Assembly: GCA_014523685.1 (NCBI GenBank)
Contig: JAATVT010000135.1
Location: 1-17,964 of the forward strand
DNA length: 17,964 nucleotides
Reading direction: 5' to 3'
Source: Nitrososphaerales archaeon TH5893
Lineage (GTDB): Archaea > Thermoproteota > Nitrososphaeria > Nitrososphaerales > Nitrososphaeraceae
Shown here: positions 7,316 to 13,118 of the stretch, piece by piece
Position numbering within the stretch: position 1 is the stretch's first letter
Layout of the letters: each line of letters opens with the position of its first letter
Notes under the pieces: generated by a model
What the model saw: the letters and a program-made list of their open reading frames with translations, nothing else
What the model was told of the DNA's origin: nothing
Databases searched by the model: none
Position numbers and translations under genes: made by a program

Positions 7316-9286
7316 TCATCTTGGAGATATTATCGTGGGTTTATTTTTTAGTCGTTCGTATTGCAATCGAAAGAGATCTATAATCTTAGGGATATCCTCT
7401 TCACTATGAATAATATAACTTACCCACATAGATTCTGGGTAGATAATATGAGGTAATGCTTTCCCTGAAGTTATGATTTCCTTTCGGAGTTTAATTGGAA
7501 ATGGCAGATCGGCAAGCTTTTCACCATGTATGTGACCCATATCTCTTTTATTGACACGAAACTCAACACCGCCAAATTGATATGGGTTAGATGTAACACC
7601 TGGCCACGAGAGGATCTGCTTCTTTATTTCTTCGGTTATTACCGTATCCATTCCTCCTTCCTCCCCCGGTAAATGATTTTGGCATTTAGGTGGTCTAGTC
7701 CTGAATAACACCACCGCCAAAGCTATGGCTATCAAAGACAATATGGCAGCAGTGAGAAATATAAGGTCATACGCTTCAGACGATGGAAAGGACTGCGTCG
7801 TTCCTCCTATAGTAACTGTATACTGATATTGTTGCATTAACATTCCGGCTAGAGCTGGGGCTATAGAACTCCCTAGAATCCTTAGAAAAGTTGTCATGCC
7901 TAGTGACATCCCACTATTCTGTCTTGGAACAGATAATATGATCACATTCTGAGCCCCTACGCTAGACAATGATAGGCCTATAGCAAGAATAGAAAGATTC
8001 AGCGATATTAAGAATTCAGTTGAATGAAATATCTCAAGAGCGGAGAACCCTATGGCGCCCACTATAGTACCTATTATGATTGTCTTCATGGACCCTAACT
8101 TGGTGATTATCAGACCTGATGCTGATCCAAATACCAATATTATAAGAGCGAAGGGCAGCTGTGCTTTTGCTGCACTAATGGGATCTCCTCCAAATCCAAC
8201 TGGTTGGGGATTTTGAACTAGTATAGGTATTGTCTGAAATACAATAAACATTGAAAAGCCGACGATCATTATAATGAGATTGGCTAGAAGTATTCTCTTG
8301 TTCAACATCAGGCCAAAGTCAACTAGTGGCGCTGCTGATCTTTTTTCTATCAATATGAAAAGAGCTAATGAAATGATTCCTGCAGCAAGAAAACTTGCGA
8401 TTGGAATTGTCGAACTACTATCAATGGAATTGTTATTATTATTATTATTACCACCACTTCCTGTTTCTAAGTAAGTAAGCACTAGTAGAAATGATGTTAT
8501 AGCAACTGCAAGTGTTATTGCGCCTTTAATATCTATTTTTGTATTGCTAGTAGTAGATTTTCGGTTTTTTGTTATTGTTGTCTTTTCTTTTATTGGTTCA
8601 GAATTGCTTCTTCCTTCTTCTGGTTCTGTTCCTTGTTGGCGTTGTTGCTGATGTATTTTTTGTTCTTGTAGTTGTAGCATTCTTGTTTGTTCTACTTCTT
8701 CCTTATCTGCTGGAATAAAACGCCGGATTAAGAATAGAAGTGCTATCGCAATTGGTATTATTGTAAAAAATGTGGCATGCCAGCTATAGTGTTGGATTAT
8801 GGTTCCACCAATCGATAGACCTATAACTGCACCACCCCCGTACATAGAAGTGATTATTCCTTGACCAATAGCAATTTTTTCTCTAGGAAATTGGGCTCTT
8901 ACAATACTAAATGCAATTGGAAACATTGACAATCCAACTCCTTGAAACCCTCTTGCAATTAGCATAAAGTCTATATTTGTTGAAAATCCTGCAATGGAAA
9001 CTCCAGTAGTGTAGAATATCATTATTATAAATAAAATCTTCTTTTTACCATAAATATCCGATAACTTACCAGCAATTGGAGTCATAACAGCACCCGTAAT
9101 TAGATATGTGGTAAGTATCCAAGATGATGTGCTATATGATATATTAAAATCATTGATAAGGTCAGGGATAGCTGGTACTAGCATGGTCTCAGCATACATA
9201 ACCATTGTTGCCACGGAACTCAGAATTATGACTACTCTCCATGCAGAAACAGGAATTTTTTTACCTGAAGGTTGCTGCAATGTCAT
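7316..9286 (-). CDS. MFS drug/solute exporter (EmrB/QacA, 14-TM type) fused to C-terminal DUF5519 (luciferase-like) domain
   Basis: A proton-driven exporter of the DHA2 family in the cytoplasmic membrane, 656 residues against about 500 usual. Residues 14-190 hold the first six TM helices, with motif A GKLSDIYGKKK at 73-83 and antiporter motif C around GGGAVIGLSIGG (150-161). A charged Gln-rich cytosolic loop follows at 192-252, then an Asn run near 280 encoded by ATT/AAT-like repeats, then the remaining helices to about 527. The last 111 residues are a soluble domain: WPGVT, FGGVEFRV, GHIHG, LADLPFP, WVSYIIHSEEDIPKIIDLF, a pattern I know from DUF5519 'luciferase family' proteins, usually stand-alone and of unproven function. 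Start ATG 9286 is preceded by GGGAG and a TATA box at 9316-9324. Substrate unknown. Confidence 0.88.
   Translation of the reverse strand: MTLQQPSGKKIPVSAWRVVIILSSVATMVMYAETMLVPAIPDLINDFNISYSTSSWILTTYLITGAVMTPIAGKLSDIYGKKKILFIIMIFYTTGVSIAGFSTNIDFMLIARGFQGVGLSMFPIAFSIVRAQFPREKIAIGQGIITSMYGGGAVIGLSIGGTIIQHYSWHATFFTIIPIAIALLFLIRRFIPADKEEVEQTRMLQLQEQKIHQQQRQQGTEPEEGRSNSEPIKEKTTITKNRKSTTSNTKIDIKGAITLAVAITSFLLVLTYLETGSGGNNNNNNNSIDSSSTIPIASFLAAGIISLALFILIEKRSAAPLVDFGLMLNKRILLANLIIMIVGFSMFIVFQTIPILVQNPQPVGFGGDPISAAKAQLPFALIILVFGSASGLIITKLGSMKTIIIGTIVGAIGFSALEIFHSTEFLISLNLSILAIGLSLSSVGAQNVIILSVPRQNSGMSLGMTTFLRILGSSIAPALAGMLMQQYQYTVTIGGTTQSFPSSEAYDLIFLTAAILSLIAIALAVVLFRTRPPKCQNHLPGEEGGMDTVITEEIKKQILSWPGVTSNPYQFGGVEFRVNKRDMGHIHGEKLADLPFPIKLRKEIITSGKALPHIIYPESMWVSYIIHSEEDIPKIIDLFRLQYERLKNKPTIISPR
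7649..7664 (-). promoter_or_regulatory. Internal ribosome binding site and ATG at the MFS/DUF5519 junction
   Basis: On the minus strand GGAGGAAGGAGGA directly precedes an in-frame ATG at 7651 (Met546). The first GGAGG lies 8 bases from the ATG, an ideal Shine-Dalgarno spacing, stronger than that of the gene's own start. It could allow separate production of the 111-residue DUF5519 domain (7316-7651). The alternative is that it merely encodes the Gly/Glu-rich linker (GEEGG). Confidence 0.4.
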
Positions 9287-9697
9287 TGTTACTACTAACT
9301 CCCTTGCTTTTCTATTTTTATATCGAGGATCTTATCGTATACCTCCGAATCGCTTCCGATCACAACAATCTCGGCACATGCTTCCCCTGTAAATAAAGAG
9401 TCTATTTGTTAAGACAGTAAAACGGAATTGATTCAGTATCTCAAAAGATAGATTTTGAATTAATGTCATGTACTCACAATAAAAAAGATCAATTCGAACG
9501 TCGATTTTAAAGGGACGGATGACAAATGTCATGAATATAAAAATAATGTTAACAATATCTTTTTCACAGGTTCTTGAGCGTACGTCTTAAATAATTACAC
9601 TTTGATAAACTAATCTTATGAAAAAAGCAAACGGTATTTTACATACGTCATATGCATGGCTTAAAAAATCCTGTTCCTTGGGAGGAGAACTACCGAA
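9287..9697. other. Spacer upstream of the MFS gene
   Basis: Contains the MFS TATA box (9316-9324) and otherwise AT-rich sequence. The minus-strand frames here (ending at 9332 and 9690) have skewed residue use and no promoter context, and a 30-codon plus frame from 9618 is not convincing. Confidence 0.5.
9316..9324 (-). promoter_or_regulatory. TATA box of the MFS gene
   Basis: TATAAAAAT on the minus strand, centred about 34 bases before ATG 9286. The predicted transcript would carry a leader of fewer than 10 bases. Confidence 0.5.
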
Positions 9698-9799
9698 ATG
9701 TCACACGTAGACGGAGTTGAAGATGGTGTAGAGCAATCGTACAACACATTATTTGAAAGGTGTTGGATATTGCCAATAGTGCATGAAAAAATATCTTGA
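9698..9799 (+). CDS. Candidate 33-residue peptide with strong ribosome binding site
   Basis: ATG 9698 follows GGGAGGAG at 9680-9687 with about 10 bases spacing. The peptide MSHVDGVEDGVEQSYNTLFE and its short hydrophobic end have no family I know. It ends 148 bases before the VOC gene. It may be a real small ORF, a relic or chance; the ribosome binding site is the only positive evidence. Confidence 0.22.
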   Translation: MSHVDGVEDGVEQSYNTLFERCWILPIVHEKIS

Positions 9800-9877
9800 A
9801 TATTAAGATACGATAAGATGTAAAAAATTTTGGCGTGAGTAGATATGGGGAGATTTTAATTATGGTTGAAATAGCAT

Positions 9878-9887
9878 AAATATAAAG
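9878..9887 (+). promoter_or_regulatory. TATA box of the VOC-family gene
   Basis: AAATATAAAG lies about 65 bases before ATG 9947. Transcription would start near 9905-9910, inside the 14-bp palindrome, leaving a leader that contains a full Shine-Dalgarno sequence. Confidence 0.6.
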
Positions 9888-9903
9888 GCGTAGTCTCAAC
9901 CTC

Positions 9904-9917
9904 AGCTTAGCTAAGCT
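9904..9917. promoter_or_regulatory. Perfect 14-bp palindrome AGCTTAGCTAAGCT at the predicted transcription start
   Basis: The palindrome sits about 25 bases after the TATA box and before the ribosome binding site, a classic position for a repressor operator in archaea. No regulator can be assigned. Confidence 0.45.
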
Positions 9918-9929
9918 CTATATCATCTA

Positions 9930-9937
9930 GAGGTGAT
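9930..9937 (+). promoter_or_regulatory. Full-length archaeal Shine-Dalgarno GAGGTGAT
   Basis: Complementary over eight bases to the conserved archaeal 16S rRNA 3' end (ATCACCTC), 9 bases before ATG 9947. It fixes the start of the VOC gene and is the best ribosome binding site in the window. Confidence 0.75.
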
Positions 9938-9946
9938 TAATAACAT

Positions 9947-10357
9947 ATGCCAACAATAGTTCATTTTGAAATGCCTGCAGATGATATCGAAAGGTCAAAG
10001 AAATTCTATACTGATCTCTTTGGATGGAAAATAGAAAAATTGTCAGTTACAGATGATAGTCGGCTAACCTCTGCAGCTACAGCTCAGCCAATAGAATATT
10101 GGATAATCACAACAACAGATGATAAAGGAAACAAAGCATTAGGTGGAGGAATAATGAAAAGACAAATGCCAGAACATCGGGTAACTAATTATATCGGAGT
10201 AAAGTCGGTCGATGAATACTCCTCTAAAGTGGAGAAGCTTGGGGGTAAAGTAATCGCTCCTAAACATGCTGTACCTGGAATGGGTTACTTTGTGCTTTGT
10301 GTTGATACAGAAAACAACGCTTTTGCCTTATGGGAGACTAATGAGAAGGCTAAGTAA
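9947..10357 (+). CDS. VOC-superfamily (glyoxalase/bleomycin-resistance fold) protein
   Basis: A cytosolic vicinal-oxygen-chelate fold protein of 136 residues, the usual length for the single-chain form that dimerises. It opens PTIVHFEMPADDIERSKKFY, with the hallmark beta strand, then helix, then DLFGWKIEK. The second half repeats the motif (TNYIGVKSVDEYSSKVEKLG) and ends FALWETNEK, whose Glu is a typical metal ligand position; His6 in the first strand is another. Such proteins include glyoxalase I, dioxygenases and antibiotic-binding proteins, and the substrate cannot be told from sequence. Start ATG 9947 is set by the GAGGTGAT site. It has its own TATA box, an operator-like palindrome and a hairpin terminator, so it is a single-gene regulated unit. 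Confidence 0.88.
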   Translation: MPTIVHFEMPADDIERSKKFYTDLFGWKIEKLSVTDDSRLTSAATAQPIEYWIITTTDDKGNKALGGGIMKRQMPEHRVTNYIGVKSVDEYSSKVEKLGGKVIAPKHAVPGMGYFVLCVDTENNAFALWETNEKAK

Positions 10358-10391
10358 ATAACCTGGCAAGTTATTCTAGCCCAAGTTTTTT
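10357..10391 (+). terminator. Hairpin plus T6 terminator of the VOC gene
   Basis: AATAAC at 10357-10362 pairs with GTTATT at 10370-10375 around a 7-base loop, beginning at the last base of the stop codon. Six T's follow at 10386-10391. Confidence 0.5.
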
Positions 10392-10442
10392 ATTCACTGC
10401 CTCAATTTGCTCTTGCACCAAATCGAGCTTGTCCGTTTTGAT

Positions 10443-10459
10443 ACCCTATATTTAAGGGT
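10443..10459 (+). promoter_or_regulatory. TATA-like element inside an ACCCT/AGGGT dyad
   Basis: ACCCT and AGGGT flank ATATTTA, so the TATA-like core sits at the centre of an inverted repeat. It is the best promoter candidate before the first small zinc-ribbon gene; the predicted leader to ATG 10555 would be about 75 bases. An in-frame ATG at 10495 could then also be used, adding 20 residues. Confidence 0.35.
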
Positions 10460-10554
10460 GGGGCAGACGACAGTGGAAATTATGAAAGTACAGAATGGCA
10501 TTGGAAGTAAAGCATGATAATTCATTAATGCTAATGTTTCTGAATATTTCATAT

Positions 10555-10707
10555 ATGGTCCTAATAACGTGCAAGAAATGCGGAGAACTTGACTATTATA
10601 CTTCCAAGACATTTTGGAATATAACTGACCTTGGCGTCAAGTGTACGAATTGCAATACGCTAAATACAATAACTCTGGAAAATGGAGAACTTAGAAAGCA
10701 GGTGTAG
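10555..10707 (+). CDS. Small zinc-ribbon protein, family copy 1, 50 residues
   Basis: A tiny double-CxxC protein, MVLITCKKCG then a Trp-containing middle (FWNITDLGVKC) and C-terminal TLENGELRKQV. Cys at 6, 9, 30 and 33 would bind one zinc. Three intact relatives and two damaged ones lie within this window; copy 3 is the closest. I start at ATG 10555 because it aligns with copies 2 and 3, although the frame is open upstream to ATG 10495. The bases CTGAATATTT at 10540-10549 recur at the same distance from the start of copy 2. Such proteins are abundant in soil thaumarchaea; function unknown, with RNA, DNA or protein contact as possible roles. Confidence 0.75.
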   Translation: MVLITCKKCGELDYYTSKTFWNITDLGVKCTNCNTLNTITLENGELRKQV

Positions 10708-10740
10708 TTTCTGATTGAAGTCTGGAAAAGAACAAAAATC

Positions 10741-10746
10741 TTATAG
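10741..10746 (+). promoter_or_regulatory. TATA box of zinc-ribbon copy 2
   Basis: TTATAG centred about 25 bases before ATG 10768, the spacing of a leaderless archaeal transcript. It confirms that copy 2 is transcribed separately from copy 1, which ends 60 bases upstream. Confidence 0.5.
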
Positions 10747-10767
10747 TCCGATCTGAATATTTATTTA

Positions 10768-10932
10768 ATGACCTTTATACTCTGCAAGAAATGCGGAGAT
10801 CAACTCTATCTCCCCGACTCTTACGGTGATGTTACTGACTTCGACGTCACTTGTACTGCTAGCTGCAGGGCGGTGAACGTGGTAACAACGAAAGATGGGA
10901 AAATTAAAGGACAATACTTGCGCGATATATAG
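10768..10932 (+). CDS. Small zinc-ribbon protein, family copy 2, 54 residues
   Basis: Same architecture as copy 1 but diverged: MTFILCKKCGDQLYLPDSYG, then VTDFDVTCTASC, so the second pair is C29-x3-C33 instead of C-x2-C, and the Trp-Asn pair of the other copies is replaced by Gly-Asp. The tail KDGKIKGQYLRDI is longer. It starts 60 bases after copy 1, with its own TATA box. The conserved bases CTGAATATTT at 10753-10762 stand five bases before the ATG, exactly as in copy 1. The changed zinc pair may mean altered metal binding; the function of the family is unknown. Confidence 0.7.
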   Translation: MTFILCKKCGDQLYLPDSYGDVTDFDVTCTASCRAVNVVTTKDGKIKGQYLRDI

Positions 10933-11114
10933 TCCAAATCTATTTATGTAGTGATTTGTAATCTACTGGTTCTATTGTCATGTCTTCATTATTAATCCAA
11001 AGATTCAAAGAAAGTTATGCCCTTAAAAAACATATTCCTTAAAAAGCAGTAATAGCAGTAATACAGAGCTAAAATTGCAGTCCAAATAATTTTCTTCAGA
11101 ATGGATTTAGCATG

Positions 11115-11134
11115 CTATTTAGGACCCTAAATAG
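11115..11134. promoter_or_regulatory. Perfect 9-bp dyad CTATTTAGG-AC-CCTAAATAG before the DUF899 gene
   Basis: The 20-base inverted repeat ends 21 bases before ATG 11156 and overlaps the position expected for the TATA box (CTATTTAG itself is TATA-like), with GTATAAT directly after it. This arrangement suggests repression by a dimeric regulator. A GAGGGAG ribosome binding site follows at 11142-11148. Confidence 0.5.
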
Positions 11135-11155
11135 TATAATTAGAGGGAGAAAATA

Positions 11156-11917
11156 ATGACTGACCCCTTAAATGATCACAAGATCGTTTCCGAGGAAGAA
11201 TGGGTCAATGCTCGCAAGGAGCTGCTCAAGAAGGAAAAAGAGTTCACTGCTTTGCGTGATCAACTTAGCCAACAACAACGCGATCTGCCGTGGGTAGCCG
11301 TCAATAAGGAGTATGTCTTTGAAGGAAAGAATGGGAAACAAACGCTGTCAGAACTTTTTGACGGAAGAAGCCAACTATTAGTCTATCACTTCATGTTTGA
11401 TCCAAGTTGGAACGCAGGATGTCCAAGTTGTTCCTTTTGGGCAGACAATTTCAATGGAATAATTGTGCATTTGAACCGGAGAGATGTGACCATGATCGCT
11501 GTTTCTCATGCGTCATACAGCAAGTTGGCGGCATATCAAAAGCGGATGGGCTGGGATTTCAAGTGGGTTTCTTCTTTCGATACAGATTTCAATTTCGACT
11601 ATCACGTGTCTTTCACACAGGATCAGTTAACCAAGAAGGAAGATTCCTACAACTATACTGACCAAGCCTGGATGTCAGAGAGGGAAGGAATGAGCGTATT
11701 TTACAAAGACTCTGCTGGTCACGTGTTTCACACCTATTCAGCTTATGCGCGTGGCATTGATATGTTAAATGCGGCATACAACTACCTTGACCTCGTTCCC
11801 AAGGGCCGAGATGAGATTGGTCATGCCTTCCCTCAATTCTGGGTGCGCCGCCATGATGAATACGGAGATCCCCGTCGCATTGACACTGAGTATTATGATG
11901 TGACAAAAAACCTTTAA
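11156..11917 (+). CDS. DUF899-family thioredoxin-like protein
   Basis: A soluble thioredoxin-fold protein of the DUF899 family, related to AhpC/TSA-type proteins; a redox or detoxification role is presumed, but no reaction is proven. The 253 residues are the normal length. The first 45 form a charged helix (WVNARKELLKKEKEFTALRD), the core begins with PWVAV at 45-49, and FDPSWNAGCPSCSFWADNF carries the redox-type C89-x2-C92. The C-terminus IGHAFPQFWVRRHDEYGDPR is typical of the family. Start ATG 11156 follows GAGGGAG by 7 bases. Base and codon use is visibly richer in GC (CGC, CTG, GCG, CCC) than neighbouring genes and the family is mainly bacterial, so recent transfer is likely. Confidence 0.9.
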   Translation: MTDPLNDHKIVSEEEWVNARKELLKKEKEFTALRDQLSQQQRDLPWVAVNKEYVFEGKNGKQTLSELFDGRSQLLVYHFMFDPSWNAGCPSCSFWADNFNGIIVHLNRRDVTMIAVSHASYSKLAAYQKRMGWDFKWVSSFDTDFNFDYHVSFTQDQLTKKEDSYNYTDQAWMSEREGMSVFYKDSAGHVFHTYSAYARGIDMLNAAYNYLDLVPKGRDEIGHAFPQFWVRRHDEYGDPRRIDTEYYDVTKNL

Positions 11918-12006
11918 TGATTTTGAAATGTAAACAGAGATAAATACGACAATGTCATTTAGAATCCTAGACTAAGCCAAATAAAATATTGGAGAATTAT
12001 GTCAGG

Positions 12007-12294
12007 TTAAGGACAATAAAGCACTGTAGAATTTGGTATATTCATACAATCTTCTCCAATGTTAACATCAACACTGTCCAGCACTGTATTATTTACATCT
12101 CCTATGTTCGTATCGTTTAGTATTATAGCCGTGTCATTGCCTTCTATAACATCTGCAAACTGTTCTGCTGTTTCTGGAGGGTAAATGAGTTTTTCTCCTT
12201 GAGCAATAACGCTTCTGTCAATGTTGTTCCCCGTAAGCAAAAAAACCGCCGTCAGTGTTATCAAAGAGACCATTGTTAAAACTGCTGCTTTCAT
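12007..12294 (-). CDS. Small secreted or membrane-anchored protein, 95 residues
   Basis: From ATG 12294 the protein starts MKAAVLTMVSLITLTAVFLL, a signal peptide or anchor, with a possible cleavage after VIAQ around residue 32. The mature part is short and acidic, with several Asn-x-Thr/Ser sequons (GNDTA, LNDTN, VNNTV, PNSTV) that could be glycosylated, and two Cys near the end (EDCMNIP, LYCP) that could form a disulfide. A TTG at 12306 would add four residues, and ATG is preferred. I recognise no family; the pattern is common for thaumarchaeal cell-surface proteins. Confidence 0.65.
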   Translation of the reverse strand: MKAAVLTMVSLITLTAVFLLTGNNIDRSVIAQGEKLIYPPETAEQFADVIEGNDTAIILNDTNIGDVNNTVLDSVDVNIGEDCMNIPNSTVLYCP

Positions 12295-12425
12295 TGCTTT
12301 ATTCAAGTAGCCAATAGCTAATGCGATGATTTAAGTCTTTTCTTCAGTATTTTTGTAGATCGTAATATTTTGTTGCATCAGTGACATCCAATTAAAAAAT
12401 TAGTATATACAATTAAGTTGGGGTG

Positions 12426-12517
12426 TAATAGAGGAATCATTGAAGGGAACAAATAGTCAACCCTGGTATGCTTTTGTTTCCCTTAGGAAACTTATAACAT
12501 ACGTCTATCCTCTATTA
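12426..12517. repeat. Nested inverted-repeat element A, including 55-bp repeat copy 1 (12464-12517)
   Basis: Outer arms TAATAGAGGA (12426-12435) and TCCTCTATTA (12508-12517) are perfect complements. Inside lie GTATG/CATAC and GTTTCC/GGAAAC arms with a 4-base loop. The right part (12464-12517) recurs at 14175-14229 with 50 of 55 aligned positions identical, far above background for spacer DNA. It lies about 100 bases before zinc-ribbon copy 3. It could be a small structured RNA, a miniature mobile element or a protein-binding site. Confidence 0.6.
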
Positions 12518-12522
12518 TCCAT

Positions 12523-12548
12523 CATATATTGGGCGTGACCAATATATG
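12523..12548. repeat. Perfect 10-bp inverted repeat CATATATTGG-N6-CCAATATATG
   Basis: Spacer is GCGTGA. A second shorter dyad, GTGAG/CTCAC (12548-12552 with 12569-12573), starts at its last base. Both are immediately downstream of element A and 45-95 bases before the start of zinc-ribbon copy 3, so they may be operators for that gene or part of a longer structured RNA. No T-run follows, so a terminator is unlikely. Confidence 0.5.
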
Positions 12549-12590
12549 TGAGTAGCGGAAACGGGTGGCTCACTAGCGTTATCGTCCTTG

Positions 12591-12596
12591 ATATAG
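12591..12596 (+). promoter_or_regulatory. TATA box of zinc-ribbon copy 3
   Basis: ATATAG in the context TTGATATAGTAC, centred 24 bases before ATG 12618. The spacing favours 12618 over the in-frame ATG at 12603 as the start. Confidence 0.45.
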
Positions 12597-12617
12597 TACA
12601 ATATGAATATATCTTCT

Positions 12618-12770
12618 ATGGTCGTATATTCGTGTAAGAAATGCGGTGAATTAAATTATCTTACTCCCCACGCATTTTGGAATATAACTGACTTTGGTGC
12701 CCAGTGCGAAAGATGTGAGACGATAAATACGATAACATTGGAAAATGGAGAACTTAAGAAACAAGTATAG
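12618..12770 (+). CDS. Small zinc-ribbon protein, family copy 3, 50 residues
   Basis: Reads MVVYSCKKCGELNYL, then FWNITDFGAQC, CERCETINTITLENGELKKQV in order, colinear with copy 1 without gaps: Cys at 6, 9, 30 and 33, the Trp at 21 and the same C-terminal tail. An in-frame ATG at 12603 would add MNISS; the TATA spacing and alignment with copies 1 and 2 favour 12618. The bases ATGAATATAT at 12603-12612 match the CTGAATATTT leader of the other copies at 8 of 10 positions and stand the same five bases from the start. The 3' part (12713-12757) is repeated identically at 13003-13047. Confidence 0.75.
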   Translation: MVVYSCKKCGELNYLTPHAFWNITDFGAQCERCETINTITLENGELKKQV

Positions 12771-12866
12771 TCATCCATTTCTCAACAAGAAATAAATATA
12801 AGCGATCGGATGCTTTAATTAATCTATTTATTTTTCTTTAATTTGAGAATATGGTTTTAGACTGAC

Positions 12867-12959
12867 ATGGTAAGAATAAGAATGCAAATAAAGATAGCCC
12901 TTCTATTTATTGCGGTGATTGTTGGAGCTATTACGTACCTTGTGATATTTGGATTCTAG
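12867..12959 (+). CDS. Candidate 30-residue single-TM peptide
   Basis: ATG 12867 opens a short frame, a basic start MVRIRMQIK followed by a continuous hydrophobic helix LLFIAVIVGAITYLVIFGF to the stop. Tiny one-helix membrane proteins of this shape occur in thaumarchaea. The upstream sequence is T-rich with a TTTATTT stretch but no clear TATA box or ribosome binding site. It sits between zinc-ribbon copy 3 and its truncated duplicate. Confidence 0.4.
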   Translation: MVRIRMQIKIALLFIAVIVGAITYLVIFGF

Positions 12960-12987
12960 TTAGTGCATAAAAGGGAGCTATTAGAAG

Positions 12988-13118
12988 TGCCAAGTATGAG
13001 AAATGTGAGACGATAAATACGATAACATTGGAAAATGGAGAACTTAAAAAACAGGTATATTCAGAGCTTGCTACAACGAAACCTGACTTGAAGGTCGAAA
13101 AGAAACCGGTTACATATG
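12988..13118 (+). pseudogene. Truncated zinc-ribbon duplicate (copy 4) with lost first CxxC and lost stop
   Basis: The frame SAKYEKCETINTITLENGEL continues KKQV, matching residues 27-50 of copy 3; 45 bases (13003-13047) are identical to 12713-12757. The N-terminal half with CKKC is missing, the frame has a TAA upstream and no ATG, and the first Cys of the second pair is Tyr (TGC to TAT). At the end the TAG stop has become TAT, so the frame reads on as VYSELATTKPDLKVEKKPV and further into antisense of the oxidoreductase gene up to 13303. I treat the overlap as non-coding and end the pseudogene at the oxidoreductase stop. It is a partial duplication of copy 3 or a decayed separate paralogue. 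Confidence 0.6.

Noticed and set aside
8274..8474. Plus-strand frame inside the MFS gene with a Leu run
   Set aside because: The Leu run is the antisense of the Asn-coding repeat; the MFS gene is certain here.
9332..9899. Two minus-strand frames of 66 and 69 codons
   Set aside because: AT-driven composition, no promoter match, and the right-hand one overlaps the VOC promoter region.
10394..10612. Minus-strand frame over the first zinc-ribbon gene
   Set aside because: Antisense to a gene with recognisable paralogues on the plus strand.
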